Assembly (NCBI GenBank): GCA_947623645.1
Contig: CANQHK010000001.1
Coordinates: 1-50,160 of the forward strand
Direction of reading: 5' to 3'
Length of the DNA: 50,160 nt
Source: an uncultured Bacilli bacterium
GTDB lineage: Bacteria > Bacillota_I > Bacilli_A > RF39 > UBA660
Positions 8,460 to 15,806 of this stretch are shown here, in pieces (within the stretch, counting starts at the first letter, position 1; the number at the start of each line of letters is the position of its first letter). The notes under the pieces are model-generated. The model did no database searches, had not been told where the DNA came from, and worked only from the letters and a program-made list of their open reading frames with translations. The translations under genes and the position numbers were made by a program.

Positions 8460-9284
8460 TTATTCAGTACCACTAGTACGAGTTACTTTTTGTTGATCAT
8501 CATTGGAAATTTGACGAGCAGCAACTTTTATTTTTAATGAATAAGTATAAGTTTTAGTTTCTCCATTTGCATTTGTAACAGTTACCTCTTTACCATTCTT
8601 TTCATCCTCTGATGATGTTACAGTATAACCCTCTCCACTTGTAATTGTACCAGTTCCATTGTCATCTGCATGCACATCTACGCCAATGTCGTCATTGTTC
8701 TCATAATCTAACCAAATTCTTAAGCGATATTTTTTGCTTTGATTCTGCTCAATTGCATTATTATTATCAAAATTCATTATTCCAGAATATAGAACACCTT
8801 CTACAGCATTATCCTTAAAAACATCACTCATCAAAACAGTATGATCATCGGTATCTGTTAGCATATCGGTTTCTTGTGATCCACCAGTTAATTCTGTTAA
8901 ATACGCACGAACACGATTATTTGTTAGAGCTTCCACCTCTGTCGTCGTTGCTTTAGTATTATTTACAGCAATAATATCATACCCTAATGCTGTAGATGTT
9001 TTTGCACCTGTAATATTACCTGCTATAGTAAAATCATAGGTATTCGTTAATTTTTTTCCGGTTTCAACCGTCGTAGGAAATGCATTAGATAAAGTCACAT
9101 CATCATTTGATTCAGTATAGACGAATGTAATCTTACCAGAAGCCATCTCCCCTCCCGTTTTGATATTAGATGATGTAGTACCAGTTCTTGTATAAGTGAA
9201 GAATGCGAATGATACACCAACTGTAACAATAACTAAAGCGAATACGCCAAGAACAGTCATCAACACTTGATTTTTTCTTTCCAT
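8460..9284 (-). CDS. Secreted or signal-anchored protein, TasA/camelysin-like N-terminus
   Basis: After the basic start MERKNQ, a hydrophobic segment (about residues 8-28) ends in VSFAFFTYTRTG. This is a motif of SipW-processed matrix proteins (TasA/CalY-like), many of which occur in gut Firmicutes. The remaining ~240 residues are Thr-, Asn- and Asp-rich, predicted mostly beta, with no Cys. No catalytic motif is visible, so a structural surface role is the best guess; assignment to the TasA family is tentative. The gene has an upstream GGAGG ribosome-binding site and stands alone between nifJ and the glycosidase-like gene. No SipW-type signal peptidase gene is in the window. Confidence 0.7.
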   Translation of the reverse strand: MERKNQVLMTVLGVFALVIVTVGVSFAFFTYTRTGTTSSNIKTGGEMASGKITFVYTESNDDVTLSNAFPTTVETGKKLTNTYDFTIAGNITGAKTSTALGYDIIAVNNTKATTTEVEALTNNRVRAYLTELTGGSQETDMLTDTDDHTVLMSDVFKDNAVEGVLYSGIMNFDNNNAIEQNQSKKYRLRIWLDYENNDDIGVDVHADDNGTGTITSGEGYTVTSSEDEKNGKEVTVTNANGETKTYTYSLKIKVAARQISNDDQQKVTRTSGTE

Positions 9285-9401
9285 AATTTTTATTAATCCT
9301 CCATCTCTCTATTTTTTACACTTATAATTATTACATACTCAAAAAAATTTGTCAATGAGTTTGATAAAAAAATAATTTTTTTTGTAAATTTTATGTCAAC
9401 C

Positions 9402-10427
9402 TTAGTCAGTAACAATCCAAGCGGTTGGAATATTTCTAAGTCCTTCTGCACCCCCTGCTACGGGATTCGATGCAACTTCTCCTTCTAAGATTAACGCAGA
9501 AGAACTTCCACCATCCATATTGGCAGCATTTACAGCGCCATATCTTTGCATAATTTCTGTAAGTTCTACCATTCCACAACCAATGCTAGCAGCTCGTCTT
9601 CCATCGATAATTAAGAATAAAACGATTCCATCTTTTCTTTGTCCGATCGCTGTTCTAGGAGCAATTCCCCATCCTCCATCACCTTGAACAAAGGAAGGTT
9701 TCCCATTAACAATCAAAAATGGCCCAAATTCAACGCCATCCCGAATTCCTCTTGCAATTGCTTGTTTTGCAGTCATTCTTCCAAGAACTAAAACATTGTT
9801 CTGGTCAAATCCAACCATTCCTCCTCCAACTTTAGCATCTTCATAATCCCAGACAACTTTTCCGTTTTGAATAACTGTTCCATGAGCAATCGCACCATTA
9901 CTATTCCAATCCGGATCATAAAATCCACTTGCATTAATTGCAACATGTGCATTATAATGTCTAGAAATAACTTTTACAGATTGTCCAGTAGTTCCAAGTT
10001 TTGAAGTTGTACCAATATGTACTTTGGAAGCATCATAAATTGCTACTAAATATCCTTTATAACCGGTTCCACTAACATTGATCACTTTATATAATGCATC
10101 TCTGTCTCTTTTTAAAATTTCTTCTTCATACTTGGATGCATATTTTTGTTCTTCTTGAAAATCAATTAATGTTGTATCCGTATCTTCTCCTGATTCAATT
10201 ACTTTATTATAAGCAAGAACTCTTGCAATTTCTTCATCAGAATAAAACCATGTTGCTAAATAATGATGTGTCTTCGTTGTCATTGCTGTTGTAATTAAAA
10301 GATTTCGAAATCCTGACCATGGTCCATATAATAGGAAAGTACCACCAGATATTCCAATCATTATAATTGAAAAAAACAAGATAAAGAAACGCTTAATTCG
10401 AATGTTAATTTTTCTCTTTAACTTCAT
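9402..10427 (-). CDS. Membrane-anchored phosphodiester glycosidase (NAGPA-domain) family protein
   Basis: One N-terminal membrane segment (about residues 13-35) is followed by an extracytoplasmic domain of the phosphodiester glycosidase family (related to GlcNAc-1-phosphodiester alpha-N-acetylglucosaminidase). Motifs visible are AINASGFYDP, GPFLIVNGKP, APRTAIGQRKDG and the C-terminal NMDGGSSSALILEGE with LRNIPTAWIV. Bacterial members occur in exopolysaccharide and cell-wall loci and some cleave phosphodiester-linked sugars; the substrate here is unknown. It starts 11 bases after the stop of the small anchored protein upstream (10438-10824), so the two form an operon. Confidence 0.88.
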   Translation of the reverse strand: MKLKRKINIRIKRFFILFFSIIMIGISGGTFLLYGPWSGFRNLLITTAMTTKTHHYLATWFYSDEEIARVLAYNKVIESGEDTDTTLIDFQEEQKYASKYEEEILKRDRDALYKVINVSGTGYKGYLVAIYDASKVHIGTTSKLGTTGQSVKVISRHYNAHVAINASGFYDPDWNSNGAIAHGTVIQNGKVVWDYEDAKVGGGMVGFDQNNVLVLGRMTAKQAIARGIRDGVEFGPFLIVNGKPSFVQGDGGWGIAPRTAIGQRKDGIVLFLIIDGRRAASIGCGMVELTEIMQRYGAVNAANMDGGSSSALILEGEVASNPVAGGAEGLRNIPTAWIVTD

Positions 10428-10437
10428 ACTCTACTCC

Positions 10438-10824
10438 TTATTTTCCCATATATTTCCCATCATCATTAAAATCTAAATAATCATAATTTTTTAAATCAAA
10501 TAATTGCACTTGCTGACTAACATCTACACTTTTATTATATAATTCTAAAAATTCATTATATTTATGGACATCTTTCCAAAATCCATATTTTCCAGCTACA
10601 TTCTCTATATATAAATCATTAATAACATCATTATAGATTAATTCTCTTTCTCCATTAAAAGATTCCATCAATTCTTTAAATTTTTTATAATTAACCTCGA
10701 TTTCTTCGATTCCACTTTTTGTATCTGAAACATCTTTTGCAAAACTTGTAACAAAAGACATAACACTTCCACTAAAAATCATCAAAACTCCCATAATTGC
10801 TACTAATAACGATTTTCTTTTCAT
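10438..10824 (-). CDS. Small signal-anchored hypothetical protein
   Basis: The 128-residue protein starts MKRKSLL and has one hydrophobic N-terminal segment (about residues 5-28). A mainly helical, charged extracytoplasmic region follows and it ends in DDGKYMGK. No family is recognised. It lies directly upstream of the NAGPA-domain gene (10 bases between them) and about 100 bases after the oapA-like gene. It is probably translated as a unit with the glycosidase-like protein and may act with it at the cell surface, but that is inference from position only. Confidence 0.7.
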   Translation of the reverse strand: MKRKSLLVAIMGVLMIFSGSVMSFVTSFAKDVSDTKSGIEEIEVNYKKFKELMESFNGERELIYNDVINDLYIENVAGKYGFWKDVHKYNEFLELYNKSVDVSQQVQLFDLKNYDYLDFNDDGKYMGK

Positions 10825-10930
10825 GTAAATCCTCCTCTATCGTACTAATATATTTATATCATATTTTTAAATATGTGTAAAGAAAAAATTCAATCTTACG
10901 AAAGAATTCCTTGATATAAAAAGAAATTTT

Positions 10931-11515
10931 TTATTGTCTAGTAAAGAAGGAGAGGATTTTTGAAAAATGATAGAGAATTCTTGTTGAGTTATTAATAGCA
11001 ATACTTTTTCCCATTGCTTTTCCTCCAATTGTTAAGGATGCAACTAGGGCCGTTACAATCAAAGTAACAGGGAGTATGGAAATACTAAGATTCTTGGCAA
11101 TCGTTGTAGAAATTGCAACTGCAGTGGAACCACTCATAATTCCACAGATATCTCCAATAACATCATTACAAAAACTTGATGCTTTTTCACTATTTTGAAT
11201 TAGTTTACTTGCAAGACGTGCTCCTCGAACTCTTTTTGTCGCCATTGAATGAAAGGTAGAGGCATTCGCAACTGTAACACTGATTCCAATCATATCAAAT
11301 AAAATTCCAAGAGCAATAAAAAAAATGGTCATAAAACCAGCGAAAAAGAATCCTACCGATGGAATAATGGTCTCCGATAAAAAAGAAAAGATAAAAGAAA
11401 TCCAGAAAGCACTAACACTTACAATAAAAATCCAACTATAATCCGATTTTTTTCGAACTTCGTTTTTTCTTTTTACCTTTTTTGAATATTTTTCTTTATA
11501 TTTTTTGGTTTTCAA
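10931..11515 (-). CDS. oapA: OapA-like membrane protein (OLE RNA partner)
   Basis: The protein has a very basic N-terminus (about 25 residues of Lys/Arg). Two closely spaced membrane helices (about residues 29-50 and 55-80), a cytoplasmic linker and a third and probably fourth hydrophobic segment (about 130-170) follow. The linker contains ATKRVRGARLASKLIQNS and CNDVIGDICGIMSGS. Size (194 residues) and plan fit OapA, a membrane protein that binds OLE RNA and is related to CNNM/CorB-type magnesium proteins. Start is TTG at 11515 with AGGTGG in front. It lies 25 bases downstream of the ~576-nt structured RNA on the same strand, the usual OLE-oapA arrangement. The family call rests on motif memory and on this context. 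Confidence 0.75.
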   Translation of the reverse strand: MKTKKYKEKYSKKVKRKNEVRKKSDYSWIFIVSVSAFWISFIFSFLSETIIPSVGFFFAGFMTIFFIALGILFDMIGISVTVANASTFHSMATKRVRGARLASKLIQNSEKASSFCNDVIGDICGIMSGSTAVAISTTIAKNLSISILPVTLIVTALVASLTIGGKAMGKSIAINNSTRILYHFSKILSFFTRQ

Positions 11516-11539
11516 AAAACCACCTCTTTAAAAAATTAT

Positions 11540-12115
11540 GTAGAGATGGCAAGAAGCAATAAACTTTGTATCTTAGGTCAAGTTGGATTTCCCTCGCCTC
11601 TTACACATTCGTTACCAAATATGCAGTTTCCTTTTCAAAGAGTGAATAGTACATCACTGTATCTATGACTTGATTACCACTTAGTATACACTGCAATCTT
11701 GCGTTCTTAAACACTCTAGAAGTTTTCCTTAAGACACGTTTATGAATTGTTTAGACTTTTTTGCAAAAATTGTTTCAAGGAGCAATACTCATATAAAAAG
11801 ATGTACACCTTTTAATAAGCTGTCTCTATCCCCAAATTTTCACGCAAGCCAAGCTACACTATTCCAAGCTTTCACCTAGAATAGGTTCTCTCCCTAGTTC
11901 GTAAGTTTCCCTACAAAGATAGGTCTCCGCGATAACCATGGGTCGGGGTATGTATGCCATTACATATCGCCCACAGTATCTATCATTCCCAGCACTCACC
12001 CGAAACTGGGCGTAACAAGCAAGCACCAGAAGCTTCACAGATATGCTCTTCAACGATATTTTAACCTCGTCTTCACAAAACTTATGCATCAACTAGAATA
12101 GTGCGCCATCTCTAC
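11540..12115 (-). ncRNA. ole: Large structured RNA, probable OLE RNA
   Basis: The ends of the transcript are complementary: GTAGAGATGGC at the 5' end (12115-12105) pairs perfectly with GCCATCTCTAC at the 3' end (11550-11540). They enclose a ~576-nt molecule. The 5' end lies about 8 bases after a TATAAT box. The interior is markedly richer in G and C than the intergenic DNA around it and holds local hairpins such as ACCTA-TTC-TAGGT near 11875-11890. Length, a promoter directly at the closing stem and the OapA-like gene immediately downstream match OLE (ornate large extremophilic) RNA, about 600 nt, which acts at the membrane with OapA. ROOL RNA has similar size but is not linked to such a protein. 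I cannot run a covariance search. Confidence 0.8.
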
Positions 12116-12122
12116 GATAAAG

Positions 12123-12150
12123 ATTATATCATATTTTAGAAAAAGTGCAA
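12123..12150 (-). promoter_or_regulatory. Promoter of the large RNA/oapA unit
   Basis: The minus strand has TTGCAC (12145-12150), 16 bases and TATAAT (12123-12128). The predicted start falls at 12114-12116, exactly at the first base of the closing stem. This supports both the RNA boundary and its strand. Confidence 0.75.
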
Positions 12151-12151
12151 G

Positions 12152-12172
12152 AAAAAAAGCCATCTAGGCTTT
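12152..12172 (-). terminator. Terminator of the LtaS-like operon
   Basis: AAAGCC and GGCTTT pair around TAGAT and are followed by seven Ts on the minus strand, just past the stop at 12180. It insulates the RNA/oapA promoter. Confidence 0.8.
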
Positions 12173-12179
12173 CTTCCTC

Positions 12180-12785
12180 TTATTGAACTTCAACAATCGA
12201 AAGTTTCATATCTTCATGAACAAGAACTAAGGTTTTCTTTTTGTCATATCCTAAATCTTTTTTATAAATAATTTTTGCATCGATTTGATAAGCAGAATCA
12301 TCTTTCACATCTTGATAAGAATAAGAAGTATTCGAAACTTTTTCAATCGATACATCTTTTACCGTTGGAAGCTGTTGACGGCGATTTCCGTAAATATTAC
12401 TTTGTACATATTTATAAAGAGTATCGGTTGCTTTATTTTTAAAATTTTCTTGAATACTCGAATGAAGAAATTGTACTCCTCCAACATCCTGATTGGTTAC
12501 TTTATTGGATAAAGTATAAAAATCGATTAAAAACATTTTACTAATAAGTTTGGCATAATTTTCTTCATCGATGTGTTGATCTTCTAATTCTTCTTCTAAA
12601 TCTCGATAATATTTTTTAAAGATTTTGGTTTGATTGCTTTCCAACTGATAAGAATAGTCTGGAATACTAGCAACAACTCGAATTACATCGCTTTTAAAAA
12701 ACTTTTGGTAAATAAGAACAGCTAGAACAACAGCAAGAACGCCAAGAAATATACGTCTATAAAAATAAACTTTTTTCTTTTTCAT
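12180..12785 (-). CDS. Single-pass membrane protein of unknown function
   Basis: A basic start (MKKKKVYFYRR) leads into one membrane helix (about residues 12-28). A ~170-residue extracytoplasmic domain with no Cys follows, helical in its first half (YYRDLEEELEDQ). It is strand-rich at the end (AYQIDAKIIYKK, TLVLVHEDMKLSIVEV), a layout seen in NTF2-like domains. I do not recognise a family. Its start overlaps the stop of the LtaS-like gene by four bases, so translational coupling and a role with polyglycerolphosphate synthesis or export are likely but inferred. Confidence 0.75.
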   Translation of the reverse strand: MKKKKVYFYRRIFLGVLAVVLAVLIYQKFFKSDVIRVVASIPDYSYQLESNQTKIFKKYYRDLEEELEDQHIDEENYAKLISKMFLIDFYTLSNKVTNQDVGGVQFLHSSIQENFKNKATDTLYKYVQSNIYGNRRQQLPTVKDVSIEKVSNTSYSYQDVKDDSAYQIDAKIIYKKDLGYDKKKTLVLVHEDMKLSIVEVQ

Positions 12786-14905
12786 TCATTGATGACCCTT
12801 TCTTCAATATAATCATCACTATTCATTTTCTGTTCTTCTTCTTTCTTAATTAAATCGAAGACAATTAAGGAATTGGAAACATTTAAAAGTTTTTCTGCAT
12901 AATCACTGCACTCAGAAATATATTCTTCTTTGATTTCAGAATCTTTTAAAGTTAAATAAGCTGCTTTTTGGGCGTTATAGAAAACTTTATTTGTTACCCA
13001 GTTACCATTTGGAAAGACAACGATATTATCATCTTTTACTTGGAAGATATCTTTTCCTAATTGATATTTATTATAAAATCCAAACATATTTCCAAGCGTT
13101 GGCATAACATCATACATTCCCATAACGGTGTCGACTTCTTTATGAAGTTTGCTTTCCGTTTCATCACTATAAATAAGGAATGGTACTTTTCTTAAAATAT
13201 CATATTGATAAGTATCAATATTTATATAGGCTGGATCATCTTTATCCAAAACTCCATCGGTTTCTTTATCATAATTGTAAAGTCTTGTATAATCTGCTTT
13301 TGGAAGACGACCATCATGATCTCCATAAAGAATTAATACCGTGTTTTTCATAAGATCATTTTCTTCTAATGCCGCTAAGAATTCTCCTAAAGCTTCATCG
13401 GCATAATGTGCTGATTTAAAGTATTTTCCAAGTTTTGTTCCTTCCATATATGGATAAGTAACTTCTTCTTCTCGTCCTGTTTCAGGGTTTACAACCGTTT
13501 CTTTTAAAGTGACATCAAAATCGCTGTAGTCTCCATTTTTATCACTAAATGGCGTATGGTTACTAAGCATGATAAAGGTTCCATAATATGGTTCTCCTCT
13601 TCCAGCAATTTCTTTTAAGTAATCAACGGATTGCCGGAAGAAAGATTTATCTGAAAGTCCAAGCCCTACTACTTCATCAATTGTATAATCTGATTTAGAA
13701 TACAAACGATCGTAACCTAAACTCTTATGCATAACATCACGATTCCAGAAAGAACCATTATTCGCATGCATTGCAAAGGTATAATATCCTTTTTCTTTTA
13801 AAAGTTTTGGAATTGCAACATATTCCCGGTTAAAGTAACTAACAAAAGCAGTACCATTGTTGGTCGGCATTAGACTGGTATTTAATGTAAATTCACTATC
13901 ACTACTAGTTCCAACACTAACTTGAGAATAAAAGTTTGAAAAATAAATCGATTTCTTAACAAGTTTATTTAAATTTGGAGTAACTTCTTCTCCATTAAAT
14001 TTCAATCCAATTAAGAAGTTTTGCATACTTTCGGCATGAATAGAAATAATATTTTTTCCTTCAAAGATTCCCGTATAACGATTCTTCCAATCTTGTTCTT
14101 CAGGAACATCTTGATAATAATCTTGGAATCTCTTCATTGCTTCATCGTAACCAAAAAGAGTTGTAATTTGAGGTTCGATACTTTTTACTAAATCATTTAA
14201 ATGATAGGTATAAATACCAAAACGCATAACGATGTATTCACGGTTCCATTGTTTTGCAAAACGTCCAATCTCTAAAGTAGTAAGAGTTAAAATAACAATT
14301 GCAGCAGAAACAATAGCTCCTCCTAAAACAGCCAAAAACTTTCTTTGATCTCGAATATTTCTTCTTTTTAATTTCTTCTTTTTCTTGAGTTTATAATAAA
14401 CATAAATTAACGCAATCGGCGACCAAAGATAAAGTAAATCTTGAATTCTTAAAACATTTTCAACAATGGCATCTCCAACTGCTACAACATATCTACTTGT
14501 TGCAAGAAGAGAAATGGAAGAAAATGAAGTATAGAACGTATAGTAACAAGAATTAATAACACAGATTAGTGATAGAATAATACTACTTACTAATAAATAC
14601 GCAAATTGATGTTTTTCTTTCACTAAAAAGGAAAATGCTCCAACAACTAAAATAACCGCCAAATCAGCAAAAAATGGCTTATAGAAAAAGACATTTTCGA
14701 CCATATGAATGGTAAAATAGCGTAAAAGAACAGTATTAAATAGTACCGATATAACAAATACAAAAAATAATAGATTATTTTTAACAATTTCTTTCATCCA
14801 AGTAATAAGAGTTGTAAATTGCTTTTTGGGATTTTTCTTAAAATCTTTGAAAAATTTTATAAGTTGTTTTTGAAACTCTTTTACTTGCTTTTGAACTTTC
14901 TTCAT
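12782..14905 (-). CDS. LtaS-like lipoteichoic acid synthase/sulfatase-fold phosphotransferase
   Basis: Lipoteichoic acid synthases transfer glycerol phosphate from phosphatidylglycerol onto a glycolipid anchor outside the membrane. Five membrane segments fill about residues 45-215 after a Lys-rich cytoplasmic head. The extracellular sulfatase-like domain starts near 280. The expected active-site residues are visible: Glu292 in IISIHAES, the nucleophile Thr333 in VSVGTSSDSEF, and Asp529-His530 in LYGDHDGRL. ANNGSFWNRD resembles the substrate-pocket segment of LtaS. At 707 residues it is a little longer than LtaS (about 650). It is co-transcribed with the downstream unknown membrane protein. 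An alternative phosphoglycerol transferase role cannot be excluded. Confidence 0.9.
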   Translation of the reverse strand: MKKVQKQVKEFQKQLIKFFKDFKKNPKKQFTTLITWMKEIVKNNLLFFVFVISVLFNTVLLRYFTIHMVENVFFYKPFFADLAVILVVGAFSFLVKEKHQFAYLLVSSIILSLICVINSCYYTFYTSFSSISLLATSRYVVAVGDAIVENVLRIQDLLYLWSPIALIYVYYKLKKKKKLKRRNIRDQRKFLAVLGGAIVSAAIVILTLTTLEIGRFAKQWNREYIVMRFGIYTYHLNDLVKSIEPQITTLFGYDEAMKRFQDYYQDVPEEQDWKNRYTGIFEGKNIISIHAESMQNFLIGLKFNGEEVTPNLNKLVKKSIYFSNFYSQVSVGTSSDSEFTLNTSLMPTNNGTAFVSYFNREYVAIPKLLKEKGYYTFAMHANNGSFWNRDVMHKSLGYDRLYSKSDYTIDEVVGLGLSDKSFFRQSVDYLKEIAGRGEPYYGTFIMLSNHTPFSDKNGDYSDFDVTLKETVVNPETGREEEVTYPYMEGTKLGKYFKSAHYADEALGEFLAALEENDLMKNTVLILYGDHDGRLPKADYTRLYNYDKETDGVLDKDDPAYINIDTYQYDILRKVPFLIYSDETESKLHKEVDTVMGMYDVMPTLGNMFGFYNKYQLGKDIFQVKDDNIVVFPNGNWVTNKVFYNAQKAAYLTLKDSEIKEEYISECSDYAEKLLNVSNSLIVFDLIKKEEEQKMNSDDYIEERVINE

Positions 14906-14950
14906 GACAACAACCCTTTCTTAGATTCCATTATAGCACAAACAATTACA

Positions 14951-14975
14951 AAAAAAAAGTAGAAATTCTACTTTT
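14951..14975 (-). terminator. Terminator after the YihY gene
   Basis: AAAAGTA and TACTTTT pair and are followed by a T-run on the minus strand, nine bases past the YihY stop. It separates the 15-18 kb operon from the LtaS-like operon. Confidence 0.75.
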
Positions 14976-14983
14976 CAAAATTC

Positions 14984-15793
14984 TTAGGATTCTCGGTTCG
15001 TTACATTTAGAGCCATTCCAAAAACAAAGATATAGGCTAGGATATATACCCAAAGAAGCAAAATTAAAATATTGGACAAACTTCCATAAAAAAGATTATA
15101 TTTTGCAAATACATCAACGTAAATTGAATAAACTTCTGTTGCAATAATCCATCCAATCGTTGTAAATAAACTTCCATACGTTGTACTAGAACTTGGAATG
15201 GTTTCATCTGGTGCAATCACATAAAGAAGTTTTACATTGAAAAAAATTAAAATTAAAGATAATGGAAAATTTAAAATGTTATATAAAATATGTAAATCTC
15301 TAGTAACGACTTCATTTCCTGTTAAATTTCCTATTAAAGCAATAATTTTATCACCAAAAGCCGGTACAACTAAAATGAATATTAGAAGTAAAACCAAAAC
15401 AATCGTCATAAGAATTGCTTTAATTCTTCTAGATAGATAATCTTTTGCTTCAAATTTATAGAGTTCATTGGAAGCAATAATCATAGAATGGGTTCCATTA
15501 CTGGCAAGAATGAAGGCAGAAATATAGAAAATGAACATATTGAAATTAAAGTTTTGTCCAGAAAGAGCCGGAATTAACAAATCTAAAACTGCTCTTGGAA
15601 CAATATTTTCTAAAAGTTCGATAACACTTTCTGTTTGAATTCCAAAGACAATTGCTAAACTTCCTAGAAGAGCAATTAAGGGAACAACGGATAAGACAAA
15701 GAAAAAAGCAAGTTGTCCAGGTAAGACTCGCATTTCTGGTTTTTGAACAGTCTTTAAGACTTTTTTCAAAAATTTCTTTACTCTCCCCTTCAT
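14984..15793 (-). CDS. YihY/BrkB-family inner membrane protein
   Basis: The 269-residue protein has about six membrane helices. Family features include the N-terminal segment ending LPGQLAFFFVLSVVPLIALLG, a central ISAFILASNGTHSMI with FEAKDYLSRRIKAI, and TYGSLFTTIGW before the last helices. The family is widespread, once misnamed RNase BN, and is thought to be a transporter or envelope protein; no activity is established. It lies 13 bases downstream of the sensor/GGDEF gene and is the last gene of a three-gene operon ending in a strong terminator. Confidence 0.88.
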   Translation of the reverse strand: MKGRVKKFLKKVLKTVQKPEMRVLPGQLAFFFVLSVVPLIALLGSLAIVFGIQTESVIELLENIVPRAVLDLLIPALSGQNFNFNMFIFYISAFILASNGTHSMIIASNELYKFEAKDYLSRRIKAILMTIVLVLLLIFILVVPAFGDKIIALIGNLTGNEVVTRDLHILYNILNFPLSLILIFFNVKLLYVIAPDETIPSSSTTYGSLFTTIGWIIATEVYSIYVDVFAKYNLFYGSLSNILILLLWVYILAYIFVFGMALNVTNRES

Positions 15794-15806
15794 ATTCTAC
15801 ACCTTC

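Noticed and set aside
11859..12092. A 77-codon open frame on the minus strand
   Set aside because: It lies wholly inside the large structured RNA and has no fitting ribosome-binding site or recognisable product.
11540..12115. tmRNA or ROOL RNA as identity of the large RNA
   Set aside because: No tRNA-like end, CCA or tag frame is visible, and the adjacent OapA-like gene favours OLE over ROOL.
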